A stretch of DNA of 64,000 nucleotides, from NCBI RefSeq assembly GCF_018991925.1, contig NW_024711973.1, positions 152,501-216,500 of the forward strand, in the 5' to 3' direction. The translations under genes and the position numbers were made by a program. The notes under the pieces are model-generated. The model made no database searches. It saw only the letters and a list, made by a program, of their open reading frames with translations, and was not told the origin of the DNA. Shown here in pieces: positions 48,156-61,462 of the stretch (the stretch's first letter is position 1; each line of letters starts with the position of its first letter). The stretch comes from Homarus americanus. Its lineage: Eukaryota; Arthropoda; Malacostraca; Decapoda; Nephropidae.

Positions 48156-49010
48156 GCCTACACTATTACCACCACCACCACCAGACACTACCCTGCCTAC
48201 ACTATTACCACCACCGCACAACCTCACACCACACTGCCCTACCACTATCTACTTCCCAACTACCTCAAACCACACACCCTCACTCCTGCCCTACCACCTG
48301 GCTTTCTCGGCCTCAGCCTACCTCACCACCACCACCACCACACACCACACTGCCTACACTATACCACCACCACACCACACTGCCCACACGATTACTTCCT
48401 CACCAACACACACAACCCCTCCCCACACCATCACCGCCACTAAGACACTATCCTGCCCACACCAACCACACACATCACTCCTGCCTACTCTACCACCACC
48501 ACCACACACCTCAATTCTGCCTACACTACTACCACCATACACAACCCTGCCTACACTACCACCACCGTCCACCCACCCTGCTTTCAACACACTACCATAC
48601 ACCACCCCTGCTCTTACATCATACTACCAATTACAAGCACCACCCTGCTTTCACCACCACCATACACCACCCTGCCTACACTACTACCACCATACACCAC
48701 CCTGCTTTCACCACCACCATACACCACCCTGCTTTCACCACCACCATACACCAACCTGCCCACACTACTACCACACAACGCCCTGCCTACACTACTCCCA
48801 CCATACACCAACCTACCCACACTACAACCAAGCAACACCCACCATACACCAACCTGCCCACACTACAACCACACAACACCCTGCCCACACTACTACCACC
48901 ATACACCAACCTACCCACACTACAACCACACTACAACCACCATACACCAACCTACCCACACTACAACCACACTACAACCACCATGCACCAACCTGCCCAC
49001 TTCAACCTTT
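48156..49010. repeat. ACC-rich satellite, right part
   Basis: CACCCTGCCTACACTACTAC and CACCACCATACACCA units, close in kind to those at 45.9-46.25 kb. Probably one array split by the LINE insertion. Confidence 0.92.
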
Positions 49011-50503
49011 AAAATATTCATAGCAGCTCTTGGTTACTGCGCTATAAGTCATAGGAATATATACATCCTGAACTCACTGTACATTGGGTATTGATCCATC
49101 TGTGTCGTATACTGTATGTATTGTTAATAAGAGAGAAATTCCAGTCTGAAGAATTTTTAGGACATGTTGCATATGTCAGTCCTTGGACACGTGAGCTAGT
49201 TTTCAACGTGATAGATATTTGTACCTTACGTATTTTGGTAAGAGTTTAAGCTATAGTTGAAGTTTCTGTTCTGTGCTGAAGTCTGACCTTGACCTTTGAC
49301 CCCCCTGAACTCGACCTCTGACCTCAACTTCACTTATCTACATGTCTAACAGATATATCTTCTACCAGTGACAATTCAACTACTAAAATGTTCTTAAAAT
49401 TCGCCAACCCATTTCGGTGAAACTCAGAATCAATTGTCAGTATTACTGCTCCTGAGTTGTGATCTTGACCTAAAGAATATTTAAATTCTTTATTTGATAA
49501 ATCCCCTTCAATTAGTATTGAGAACTACTTACTAAACTTCATTTATAATCTAGTTTATCTAGTTTATTTTTGCGTCATCTTGTTTATAAAGTTACACACA
49601 CATCGAATAACGGGTTCTTGAGGTAAAGTGAAATTAATCATCCCACACACCTTGCCACTGTGGTTCATACGTCCAAAAATCGAAAAAAACAAATGTTGTA
49701 TTTTCTTTCCTTGCTTCATCATTATCTTAGCTTCTCCCTATGGATGTTCTATCTCTATTCTTAATTATATTCTCCGATACAGTGTAAAAAACCCAGAATA
49801 AACCTCCAATTCGGGTATTAAATTAAGTTAACAGATACTGAGTCATAGGTGTACACGTGGTAACAATTCTACAGTCGTGTATTCCTTTCATATCACCAAA
49901 ACGTAAACACGTAAGGTGAATCAATACTTTCCAAAATGTCCTGTGTTCAGAAGGTATAAATTCTCAGGAGTTATATTGGGGAAATGATAACTAGAGTGAA
50001 TATTTCAAAGTGTTCTAGGGATAGTGAGACGGGGCTGTGTTAGGTTGTGAGGAGGAATAAGGGTGTGTTAAGTGGGAAGGAGTAAGGGTGTGTTAGGTGG
50101 GAAGAAGTAAGGGTGTGTTAGGTGAGAAGGAGTAAGGGTGTGTTAGGGAGGGATGGAAGAAGTGTGTGTGTTTACATAGGAGAAAACAAACATTCGGATA
50201 TAGGGTAAAACATTTAAAATAGAAACGTCTAGGAACATGTGTAAAATATATCCAATATATATTCTTACCACTCGAGCTCTCCTGCTTAATTATGGATGCT
50301 ACTGTCAATTGTCACGTCAACTGAGGCCTTTACAACATGTAACGCGGAAAAGAGAAATCATTGATACTCTCCAAATGTTATTCCTGTCGACATTGATGCA
50401 TAGTTCATAATTTATTACATCTTTTAGGGTAGATAGTGTGTGTTTCATTATAACTTAAGCAGTCATACTATGTTGAATGGTTGAAACGTCTTTATATGGC
50501 ATG

Positions 50504-50558
<55 letters not shown>

Positions 50559-51063
50559 CTTCACTTGGGGAGATGACAATCTTTTTAGTACCATGTCAAC
50601 CCCGTGAGTACAGTGAATTAGGTAGTTGAGAGGTATCCTTAACATATATGTTGCCTTAACCCTGGAAGATAATGACTTATTTTTTGAGTAAGATGTCTAA
50701 AGTCATCGCACTCAAGAGGTTAAATCATGGCACTCAAGTGGTTAAACCGTTAAGTACCCCTTAAGCCATGACACTCAAGGGGTTTACAAGGAAGCTAAGA
50801 GGAGTGTCTGTGTTCACCTTCACTTGTTTCTAAATGCTGATATGAATTTTCTCGTGCGTTGGTACATGTAGGTACTTTATTTTTTATTCGCTTAATATCC
50901 TCCAGAACCCATTTCTAGTAGAGTTTGTCCCTCACACAGAAAATTACATGTGAATTCTATTGGTGTTTTTCAAGCTCATCTGGAAAAATTTCGCGAGAGA
51001 GAAGAATCTAATTACACACTTGATATGGTTTTCTCTTTGTGTATGTGAAATGTTTTCGTCTTC

Positions 51064-51114
<51 letters not shown>

Positions 51115-51186
51115 TATTTATTTATTGTAACAAAAATAGCTTCAAATAAAGTGAAAAAAATAAATGCTAAAGAAATAGACAACAAT
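49011..51186. other. Unique interval with minor repeats
   Basis: At 50040-50150 GGGTGTGTTAGGTGGGAAG recurs four times at about 30 bp. (GA)n at 50508-50554 and (TA)n at 51068-51111. ACTCAAGNGGTTAAA words lie at 50695-50790. No gene is recognised. Confidence 0.6.
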
Positions 51187-51353
51187 GAAATCCAACTGTA
51201 GGTGACGTTAAAACACAGAAAACAATAGCACTGTATATCGACCGTAATCTATAACCTACCGTCCTCACATTGCTGAAGACCGTAGGTTACGGTCAACATA
51301 ATTATACAGTGCTGCTGTTTCCTGCGTTTTATTTTTACCTACAGTGAGATTTC
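51187..51353. mobile_element. Foldback element, 167 bp, with about 70-bp inverted arms
   Basis: The arms 51187-51260 and 51281-51353 are inverse copies with a few small gaps; outer ends GAAATC..ACTGTAGGT and ACCTACAGTGAGATTTC. The inner stem GACCGTAA...CCTAC / GTAGGTTACGGTC is perfect apart from one insertion. The loop is about 20 bp. A transcript would fold into a long hairpin. It is probably a MITE of unknown superfamily. Confidence 0.8.
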
Positions 51354-51634
51354 CGAGATATGATTTATGTAGTATTATATTTTTTCAGTTCCTCCTCCGA
51401 AAAAAATAAACCCAAGAAAATACAGGAATAATCTTAAGAAACAGAGACTTATGCTAACAAAACACAGTAGAATGAGAATTGTAAGAAAAAGATGAATAAT
51501 TGAGCAAGTTGAGAGGAAACACGGCAGCTCTCCCAGTGTTGCTCCCAGCGTCTCCCTCACGTAGTAATAGAAACGTAAACACGAGGGGAGATTTATGAAT
51601 GGTATTGCGTGATGCAGTTGTCGTAAGAGCTTTT

Positions 51635-51672
<38 letters not shown>

Positions 51673-53110
51673 ACATATACGAGAGAGAGAGAGAGAGATC
51701 ATACCTACTGTCTGCCACACGTTGAGTGTCTCTCCAGGAGCTCACAGCTTTGGCCGTATCATGAATGGAATGTGGGATGAATTCCTTCCTTCATCTAGAG
51801 AATTTTCGGAAGAATTTTCGATTACCCTGATGTAAGTTCCGGTGAGAAAAAAGTAAAGAATCTTATTGTGTATTGTTCCATAATATTTAGGTGACGCTTA
51901 TCTTTTACCATATTTTATACGAGCTTGTGACTTCTAGCTCAGATTATTATTGCTTTCTCTCATCTTTCTCTCTTCCTCTATCTGTTTCTCTCTCTCTCTT
52001 ACAACTTGCACTTGTTATTGTTGTTACTTTTGTTGACGTCATCTGTTTTTTTTTACTTTTGCTGTTGATACTTAGTGGGTTTTTTTTATAAGTTTTAGTT
52101 CATTTTGACTTGCTACTAATCGTGATTTTTTACTTGTTTATCTTTTTTTTTTAGTTTTTCTTTTATTTTACGTTTTGTTGCTTTTACTTATTGGCTTTAG
52201 CGGATTTTTTTTTATTGTTGTTTTTGTTAATCTGTTCGTCAAATGCTGGTCACTCACCCGCTCTCTGGGTCACTGTCATTCTCCACCTGCTATAAAAGTT
52301 CAATATTTTTGTTTATTTTGCGGACTTTTTTTTTTTTATATCAATCCGTTTATTTATTCATTGTTTCGTCAGCGTTGGCCTCGTTCCTGGTTCATGTGCA
52401 ATTGGGCCTAACAGCGCCATCGCTCTATGGTTAAAAATCTGTGTAGGTGTACTGATTTTTTTTTTCAGTTTTCCTCCCCCACGAATATAAAAATGCCGAT
52501 TTTCTAGTTCTCACTCATGGCTACGCCCCGTAATTGGTGAACTCGTGTGATGGCAACAATAAACAATCAGTTGCCGGTTGTAGTTTTATATTCAGTCTAT
52601 TTTTGAATTTGTCATACTGTTCCGACTATCACCTCACCCCCTTGTATATTTCATAAACGTGTGGTGTTGTATATATGAATGAGTATTTTTGCATACATGT
52701 TTGTTTTACTTTTTGGTGAAGAATATAATAATAGACAGCGGTAGCAAATTGAATAGTGATGTAGTTAGACGATGGAAAAGTTGTCTGTAAATCATTTGGT
52801 TGTCATAATTTAAAAAAAAATTATATATGGTATAAAACGTTTGGAAAAATGTGCCATTTACACGTTTCTGTTTGTGTTTACCTACGGCTTCCCATAAAAA
52901 TAATTTATTTACAAGGAAAAATATAGAAATTATGTAAAACATTAAACGAGTAAATAAAATGATTGATTACATTTATTAATGAAATATAATAAGCACAAGA
53001 AATTTTCAAATTGAATTCTCTTTAACTTTAAAATTTGTCTTGTAGAAATTAAGACCTTGTCAGCAGTGATTGGTAACCCTGGCAGGTGCAGCATTAATCA
53101 ACACGCGAAC
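51354..53110. other. AT-rich interval, no gene seen
   Basis: (CA)n at 51636-51671 and a short (GA)n at 51681-51699. T-rich unique DNA follows to about 52350, then AT-rich DNA. A short splice-like segment near 52371 is unconvincing. Confidence 0.6.
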
Positions 53111-53285
53111 TGCTAACGGAGATTAACAACCACAATAGATGAACCACATAATACAACAATAACAACAACAACAATATCAAAAACAGCAACAAAAACAACA
53201 ACAACACCCTAACTAGCTAACATGGATTAACAACTATAGTAGATGAACCACATAATGGAACAACAACAACAACAACAACAACACG
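53111..53285. repeat. Two-copy repeat with (CAA)n
   Basis: GGATTAACAACTATAGTAGATG and AGATTAACAACCACAATAGATG (about 102 bp apart) are each followed by AACCACATAAT and a CAA run: a simple tandem duplication. Confidence 0.85.
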
Positions 53286-53319
53286 ACAACCAATTAAAAG
53301 GGATTGATGACACCCTGGT

Positions 53320-53625
53320 AATTCTACTGAGATAATTGAGTCCTGTTGAGATAATTGTGTAGGGTTGATAGCATTGCGTCCAATTGATAATATTGCGGCA
53401 GGGTTGGTGTGTCGAAAGCATTGTGTCAGGCTTCTGCGTCGGGGTAAGAGCATTGCGTTAAGGTGTTGTGTCGAAAGCATTGTGTCAGGTTTCTGCGTCG
53501 GGGTAAGAGCATTGCGTTAAGGTGTTGTGTTGAGAGCATTGTGTCGAGTTATTGCGTCAAGTTAAGGACATTGTGTCTATATGTTGTGTTGAAAGTACTA
53601 CGTCATGTTATTGCGTCAAATTGGG
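53320..53625. repeat. 59-bp tandem repeat, about five units
   Basis: GTGTCGAAAGCATTGTGTCAGG recurs at 53409 and 53468 and, altered, at 53527 and 53586, an exact 59-bp step. Inside each unit a shorter ATTGCGTCAAGTT-like word recurs about every 20 bp, so the unit is itself a trimer. Confidence 0.9.
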
Positions 53626-53728
53626 AGGAGGAGGAAGAGGAGGAGGTTCCAATAAGGTTATTTATTATAAGGTGCCACAAATTATACCTGGTATGACAAC
53701 TTCTCTGTTGGGCTGTGAGTAACGTGTG

Positions 53729-53730
<2 letters not shown>

Positions 53731-53804
<74 letters not shown>
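53731..53804. repeat. (CT)n microsatellite
   Basis: About 74 bp of CT; pyrimidine-rich flank to 54330 with another (CT)n at 54239-54270. Confidence 0.96.
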
Positions 53805-53809
<5 letters not shown>

Positions 53810-54157
53810 ATCATTCTTTCCCTACCATCCTCTGACTCTCGCTCTGTTGTGTCTCACTTAAAATTCCCCTACCCTCCTTCTCTTACTCGCTTTTTCTTGT
53901 CTCACTCAAATCCCCTCCTTCCCTTCTCTCACTCTCTTTTATCACACTCACACACTCCCTCCCTCTCACTCGCTCCTCTGTCTTAATCAAATTACCTCCC
54001 TCCCTCCCTCTCTCTTCCATCACACTCACAAACTCACACACACATTCTCTCTTTTATCACACTCTGAGTCCTTCCCTTTTACACACTTATCACATTCACA
54101 AACCTCCACCCCCCTTTCACACACTCTTCTGTTACACTTACAACCTCCCATTCCCTC

Positions 54158-54232
54158 TCACTCACCCTTATATCACACTCACCCTTATATCACACTCACC
54201 CTTATATCACACTCACCCTTATATCACCCTCA

Positions 54233-54236
<4 letters not shown>
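54158..54236. repeat. 18-bp repeat CACCCTTATATCACACT
   Basis: Four consecutive near-identical copies of CTCACCCTTATATCACA at an 18-bp step. Confidence 0.92.
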
Positions 54237-54274
<38 letters not shown>

Positions 54275-54592
54275 ACTCTCCCTTTTAACACACTAAACAA
54301 ACTCCCTTCCCCCCCCTCTCTCTCTCACACAAACTTTGATATGTATCCAATATTAAGGGGTGTGTGTCCAGTCTATAGTTCCTCTGCTTGCCTTATTGTT
54401 AGACCGCCCAACATCACCGCGACTGTCACACCCTCGCTGTAAATTCTGCTAAAAAATAAAAATACATGTATCAATAGAATAAAAATTCGTTATTTCTCTC
54501 TCATCCCTCTCCTTTCCCACTCGTTCCTCTCCCTCTTACTCCCCCCCTTTTTCCATCCACCACCTGCCTTCCCCTCAGCTCCTTCCTGCTTC

Positions 54593-54693
54593 AAACATAG
54601 GTTGGATGGATATATGAGCGATAGGGGTTGGGTGTAAACGGGACTGTCCAGTATGGGCCAATAGAACCGTTGCAGTTTCCTCCATTCTTATGT
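54593..54693 (+). mobile_element. LINE family C, 5'-truncated copy 4 (3' 100 bp)
   Basis: CTTCAAACATAGGTTGGATG to CCTCCATTCTTATGTTTA; collinear with the 3' end of the other three copies and the shortest of them. Confidence 0.9.
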
Positions 54694-57071
54694 TTACTCG
54701 CTCCCTTTGCTTGCTCTTCATTTCTGTTCCCTCCTCCTCTTTCCTCTCCTTCGTTCCCTTCTTCGTCTACCTATTTCTTCCTATCCGCTCTCGCCCCCTC
54801 TTCTTGCTCCCTTTCCCCTTACCCTCGTCTTTCCCTCCCACTTATGCCATCCTACTTTCCCTTTCCACCTCCTCTATGTACCCTTACCCTCCTCCCTTCT
54901 CCCTCACCTCAGCCACGCTCGGTGTACTGCACGCCCTTGTGTTGTTGATTGCAAAATTACCCTTTAAAAGTAGCAAAATTGTTTACAAATTATCGACTGC
55001 CTCTCAAGTTGAAAATGATTTGACAGCACAGGTGAATGTGTACTTGTAAAAGGTGAATATTCCTGCAGGTGCGTATTGTTTTGATTAAAGGTGAATATTC
55101 CTATAGGTGCGTGATTATGGTGCCGTCATTTATAAAGTTAGTGATGCAATTGGTAGTGTTAGAAGAGATGTAATAAGACTAATTGGAAATTATAGCCTCC
55201 CTGCCAGACCGCTTTCAAGTTAAAAATTAAAAGAGACATATTACTGTTTTTTTTGCCGTTTTGGTAGACGTAATTATTAACAGAATGCTGCAATGCTGCG
55301 AACGCGCTTATGTAAATCTTATTTTTATGTTTTCTTGTGGCAGTGAAAGTAAGGATGAATAGAGACGAATGTAAAAGTATACAATTAAAAGGAATTAAAA
55401 AGAAAATGGAATAAGAATCAAATCAACTCTGACTTGGAAGAACTTGAGTAACACCACCAGTCCAAGAGGAAGCGTCTCAGAAAAATAGCACACGATAAAA
55501 TGTTAGTCTTTACAGCTTCTCCCTTTTTTTCTAAATTAATTATCCGGACTTTAAGACTCTCCGACTTGGGGTTTACGAAAGACTTCCATCACCAAAATAG
55601 GGTGAGTTAGCGTGCTGGGGAAGGGAGAGGGGATTGAGAAGGATGGGGAAGAGAGATGGGAAAGGGGAAAAAGTAAGGGAGGGTAGGGGAAGCGAGAGAG
55701 AAGTGGGGTAAGGCGGGGGAATGAAGAGAAAGAGAGCGAGGTGGGGAGAATAAAGGGAGAGAAAGGAAGAGGGAAGCAGACGGCTGAAGAGAGGTGAGGA
55801 AGGGGGAAGGAGGAGGAGGAGGAGGTGGGTGTTGGAAGAAACAGAGAGATGGAGAGAGGAAAAGAAATTAAATGTTGAGAAGAATGAAAATTGGGAAGGG
55901 AATTGTGTGAGAAGAACGGAAATGAGTAGGGGTGAGCGCAGGGGAGGAAACGAGAGAGGAAAAAGGAAGTCGTGGAAAGTTAAAGGAAAGGAAGAGAGAG
56001 AAAGTAAAGGGAAAGGGGCGGAAGAAAAAGAAAGAGATAAAGAAGAAATGGGGGGAAGGAAGAGAGGGTTAGGAAGGAAGGTAAAATAGAGAAGAGAGAT
56101 AGGGGAGGGGGGGGGGTAGGAGAAGAGAATATAAGGGTTTTGTGTATTATCTCACCAATACAATAAACAATTAATTTACATAAACTCGTCGTCCAAGGGG
56201 TAAAATAATAACCCAAAAAATATAACCTACACTAAACTTCTACTTCAAGTTGGGTTTAAATCCCCTGTGAGAGGAGGAGAAGCTCTCTCATAAATGACCT
56301 CATCAAATATTTATCAAACTGGCATAGGTGTGTAGGGGGGGGGGTGGGTGGAGTCCTGAGAGAGACAGACAGACAGACAGACAGAAAGACAGGCTCAGAC
56401 GGGCTCAGTTATATCTCTGTGTATTGAGACTTTTTCTTGACTTGACACTTTGACTGTTTGGCAGGGTGGTGGGGGAGAAGTGGTGTATCAACGTACCATT
56501 TCCATTGTCAGGAGATGGAAGGCTGGCAGGCAGGTTGGCTGACGACTATGTTATTTTCTTTTCTTTTCTTTCTTTCGTATCTCTTCATAATCCAAATTAT
56601 CACAATCTCTCTTCTTTCTTCTTCGTCATATTAAATTTCAGAGCTGTAATTTAACTATTTTTATCTTAGCTGTTTTCTTTCTTCCTTTATTAATTTATTT
56701 TTCAGTTTCTTTGTAATAGATATAAAAACTCTCTGGGTTTAAGCTACTCAAGGCAACTTTGGGTCTTCTGACAGGTGTGAGTGAAGGACGCAGCAGGTGA
56801 AAATGACCAAGAGTTTGGAGCTTATTGTCAAGCGAAAGGTCACAATTTCAATAATTCACTAGATTGGTGCAGCAGGCACATGATATTGACGCGATCGGTT
56901 GTGAGTAAAGAGGATGTGTAACTATGAAAAATGACTTTTTTATATATATATGGCGGACAAAACTGACTTAAAGTATTAAGAATAGTAGAATTGGGGAGTG
57001 AATTGCATGAATGATTTCAATATAAAATGTAGACAAGGAGTGAAAATACAGGTTATCTATGAATCAATAAT
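54694..57071. other. Strand-asymmetric intervals, no gene
   Basis: 54694-54930 is C/T-rich; 55600-56125 is almost pure purine on the + strand (GGGAGA, GAAGAAG words), giving Lys/Glu/Arg frames without meaning. 54930-55600 and 56130-57071 are unique and AT-rich; (GACA)4-5 lies near 56365. Confidence 0.65.
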
Positions 57072-59272
57072 AATTTGGTGTTGTAGAAGATAACAGGTGG
57101 TTGTAGAACTTCCCTCTCTGGTGGTGTTGTAGAAGATAACAGGTGGTTGTAGTACTTCCCTCTCTGGTGGTGTTGTAGAAGATAACAGGTGGTTGTAGTA
57201 CTTCCCTCTCTGGTGGTGTTGTAGAAGATAACAGGTGGTTGTAGTACTTCCCTCTCTGGTGTTGTAGAAGATAACAGGTGGTTGTAGTACTTCCCTCTCT
57301 GGTGGTGTTGTAGAGGATAACAGGTGGTTGTAGTACTTCCCTCTCTTGTGGTGTTGTAGAAGATAACAGGTGGTTGTAGTACTTCCCTCTCTGGTGGTGT
57401 TGTAGAAGATAACAGGTGGTTGTAGTACTTCCCTCTCTGGTGGTGTTGTAGAGGATAACAGGTGGTTGTAGTACTTCCCTCTCTTGTGGTGTTGTAGAAG
57501 ATAACAGGTGGTTGTAGTACTTCCCTCTCTGGTGGTGTTGTAGAAGATAACAGGTGGTTGTAGTACTTCCCTCTCTGGTGGTGTTGTAGAAGATAACAGG
57601 TGGTTGTAGAACTTCCCTCTCCGGTGGTGTTGTAGAAGATAACAGGTGGTTGTAGTACTTCCCTCTCTGGTGGTGTTGTAGAAGATAACAGGTGGTTGTA
57701 GAACTTCCCTCTCTGGTGGTGTTGTAGAAGATAACAGGTGGTTGTAGTACTTCCCTCTCTGGTGGTGTTGTAGAAGATAACAAGTGGTTGTAGAACTTCC
57801 CTCTCTTGTGGTGTTGTAGAAGATAACAGGTGGTTGTAGTACTTCCCTCTCTGGTGGTGTTGTAGAAGATAACAGGTGGTTGTAGAACTTCCCTCTCTGG
57901 TGGTGTTGTAGAAGATAACAAGTGGATTGTTAGTACTTCCCTCTCTGGTGGTGTTGTAGAAGATAACACTTCCCTCTCCTGGTAAACTTCCCTCTCTTGT
58001 GGTGTTGTGAAGATAACAGGTGGTTGTAGTACTTCCCTCTCTGGTGGTGTTGTAGAAGATAACAGGTGGTTGTAGTACTTCCCTCTCTGGTGGTGTTGTA
58101 GAGGATAACAGGTGGTTGTAGTACTTCCCTCTCTTGTGGTGTTGTAGAAAATAACAGGCGGTTGTAGTACTTCCCTGTCTGGTGGTGTTGTAGAAGATAA
58201 CAGGTGGTTGTAGTACTTCCCTCTCTGGTGGTGTTGTAGAGGATAACAGGTGGTTGTAAAACTTCCCTCTCTTGTGGTGTTGTAGAAGATAACAGGTGGT
58301 TGTAGTACTTCCCTCTCTGGTGGTGTTGTAGAAGATAACAGGTGGTTGTAGTACTTCCCTCTCTGGTGGTGTTGTAGAAGATAACAGGTGGTTGTAGTAC
58401 TTCCCTCTCGGTGGTGTTGTAGAAGATAACAGGTGGTTGTAGAACTTCCCTCTCTTGTGGTGTTGTAGAAGATAACAGGTGGTTGTAGAACTTCCCTCTC
58501 TGGTGGTGTTGTAGAAGATAACAGGTGGTTGTAGTACTTCCCTCTCTGGTGGTGTTGTAGAGGATAACAGGTGGTTGTAGTACTTCCCTCTCTTGTGGTG
58601 TTGTAGAAGATAACAGGTGGTTGTAGTACTTCCCTGTCTGGTGGTGTTGTAGAAGATAACAGGTGGTTGTAGTACTTCCCTCTCTGGTGGTGTTGTAGAG
58701 GATAACAGGTGGTTGTAGTCTTCCCTCTCTTGTGTGTTATGAGATAACAGTAGTACTTCCCTCTCTGGTGGTGTTAGTAAATAACAGGTGGTTGTAGTAC
58801 TTCCCTCTCTTGTGGTGTTGTAGAAGATAACAGGTGGTTGTAGAGAACTTCCCTCTCCGGTGGTGTTGTAGAAGATAACAGGTGGTTGTAGTACTTCCCT
58901 CTCTGGTGGTGTTGTAGAGATAACAGGTGGTTGTAGAACTTCCCTCTCTGGTGGTGTTGTAGAGGATAACAGGTGGTTGTAGTACTTCCCTCTCTGGTGG
59001 TGTTGTAGAAGATAACAGGTTGTTGTAGTACTTTCCTCTCTGGTGGTGTTGTAGAAGATAACAGGTAGTTGTTGTACTTCCCTCTCTGGTGGTGTTGTAG
59101 AAGATAACAGGTTGTTGTAGTACTTCCCTCTTCGGTGGTGTTGTAGAAGATAACAGGTTGTTGTAGTACTTCCCTCTCTGGTGGTGTTGTAGAAGATAAC
59201 AAGTGGTTGTAGAACTTCCCTCTCCGGTGGTGTTGTAGAAGATAACAAGTGGTTGTAGAACTTCCCTCTCCA
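57072..59272. repeat. 46-bp satellite, about 48 units, with local 138-bp higher-order repeat
   Basis: The unit GGTGGTGTTGTAGAAGATAA plus CAGGTGGTTGTAGTACTTCCCTCTCT repeats at 46 bp. Variant units (AGAGGATAAC followed by TCTTGTGG) recur exactly 138 bp apart at 57311/57449, 58099/58237 and 58558/58696. No antisense frame of the unit contains a stop, so frames up to 731 codons cross it, cycling through all three readings of the unit. This is a satellite, not a gene. A few units near 57960 and 58735-58790 are damaged by deletions. Confidence 0.97.
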
Positions 59273-59345
59273 CAGTATAGTCGGTCACACATGATCTGGC
59301 AGGGTTCTCACAACAACTGGGGAGTTAATAGGTTAGGGTCGATAC

Positions 59346-59455
59346 ATTCTCCCTCAGTCCCTGCCTCTCCTATGGTCTGGTGCCTCTCCCTCAGTCGCTG
59401 CCTCTCCTATGGTCTGGTGCCTCTCCCTCAGTCGCTGCCTCTCCTATGGCCTCTC
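59346..59455. repeat. 37-bp repeat CCCTCAGTCGCTGCCTCTCC, about three units
   Basis: CCCTCAGTCGCTGCCTCTCC plus TATGGTCTGGTGCCTCT recurs at a 37-bp step. Confidence 0.9.
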
Positions 59456-61426
59456 CTGGTGCCTCGCTCGGGTAACATGTAACAACTTGTTTCATTTAAT
59501 TTCAAGTTGAAATTGTCACTGTATATCGATTGTGGCGAGTTGATCAACAATCCTTGCACTAGTTTCTTGATTTTGATGAGGATGGGTTAGGGGGGGGGGC
59601 GGGTCAAGTGTTTGTGTGCGTGCGCGCGCCTGGTCGAGGTGTGGCAGATGTCTACTGCTCGAGGAGTAGCGGCCCTAAAACAGCTTCTCATAAGTTCCTA
59701 CGTCTTATTATCCTCAAAACTGACGATAGCTGTTTGCTCACCTACTGTATACGGTTCACCTACAGCTGACATCCAAAATGACTTAAGCTCGTGCTGGGAC
59801 TCCATCCTGACCAGCTGCTCCTAGAGGCTAGGGGTCAATGTCCCTACCAATTTTCAATCATCAAATCATCTTGAGCAAGATTTTATCTAAGTCTGGTATT
59901 TTAATATGTAAAGTTTCTCTGATGAGTTTGATAATCAACATCGTTCTTGACCACATTAATGATGTGGACTATTGTGGCGCTATCCCCGGACCCTCATTGT
60001 GCTAGTCATGAGGGCCCCAGAGATGTCGTGGCTACACATACTTATCATTTAACTGAAGTATCGAGTGTTTTTTTGTTTTATTTAACCGAGACCTCCAGGT
60101 TGTATTTCTTTGTGTCACTCACAGCTTTTGGAGAGACGAACTTATTCGGGAATTGTTCAGAACGAGGATCAACTGTCACGCCAGCACAGTTAATTGTAGA
60201 GTAACAAAGGAGGGAAGAGTCTGCTGCATATAATTGATGGATCTTAATATAACTCTCAGTGTGAAGCGTATAAAGGGAATCCTGGTGTTCATTAGGTGAC
60301 AAGTGACTTTATACTTTAATGGAAAACGGAGCGAAAACACTTCATATTGAGACAAATTTTTGGTGTTTCAAAGTAGAACATTAGATACTGATTAGTTTAT
60401 TTATATGTTTGAATAATACTGGAAAATTTAGCGTCCATATTAGATAAGTGACAAATTACCAGCGCTACTGTACATAACAAATCTGTCTTTCTTATGATAA
60501 ATAACAGCCAGTGTGGGTTCATTGACTGGGACTACAGTCTTGTATGATGGGTTTATTATCATGTGTCTTGTTTAAATGTTTCAACGGGTGAGATCATCAA
60601 ACACAGTACGCTAAGTCTTTTGAGCGTTTACATTATGCGAAATAAAGTGAAATAAATGGTATAATATAAGACAGTGCATGATACTTATATGACTTATATA
60701 ATTATGATTGTAATGAAATTTTAAATGGATTGGTATACTAATAATGATAATAATAGTGATAATAATAAACAAAACGAGAATAAGGTTAGGGGTTACTGCT
60801 TCCACTGCATGTACAGGCAATAAACTCTTTTCACCACTGTCAACAGAACCTAGGAAGCAGAAAAATTCATTATGAGGAACGACCAGGACTAGTTAGAATT
60901 TGACAAACAATAAATATAGCTAACAGGGACTAAACAAGAACAACGACATGACAAGAACTCCTGGAAGCTAAGGTTGAGGGAGTCAGGAAACATGATAAGC
61001 GAAGAGAAATTCTGATCTGTGCAGGAAGACAACACGTTCTGTTTATCTCTCTAATGTCTTCTAAATAAAAATATTTCTGTCTGTGTCTGCCTCTGTCTGC
61101 CTCTGTCTGTCTGTCTGTCTGTCATATAAATCGCCCATAGAGAACAAATCAAAGACAAACAACTGAGTAATGCAATTTGTCCACCAGGAAAAACAATAAC
61201 GACCCTCCCCCCCCTCCCTCTCCAACACCCCAGTTAACTCTAAGGCCACCTCCAGGTGTGTCCTCCTGAGAACCTCACTCATTATACTCCTCACCTGCTG
61301 TTTATTTACGTAATTTACCTCTTGAGTGCCTTGAGGGTGCCATTTGTAAGTAATTAACGTTTCCTCTGTTTTATTGTATATTGGCTTACTGTCAGGAGGA
61401 GAGGAATTGGCGGGATAATGACATTT

Positions 61427-61462
<36 letters not shown>

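Noticed and set aside
45562..49023. Long Thr/Pro/His frames at 45.5-46.3 and 48.1-49.0 kb
   Set aside because: Products of the ACC-rich satellite; units of 20 and 36 bp with frame-breaking lengths and no unique parts.
57053..59248. 731-codon antisense open frame
   Set aside because: It lies wholly in the 46-bp satellite; the unit lacks stops in all three antisense frames, so long frames are automatic.
59249..60302. Short frames at 59.2-60.3 kb as genes
   Set aside because: They overlap minisatellite or lack protein-like features, and no splice signals bound them.
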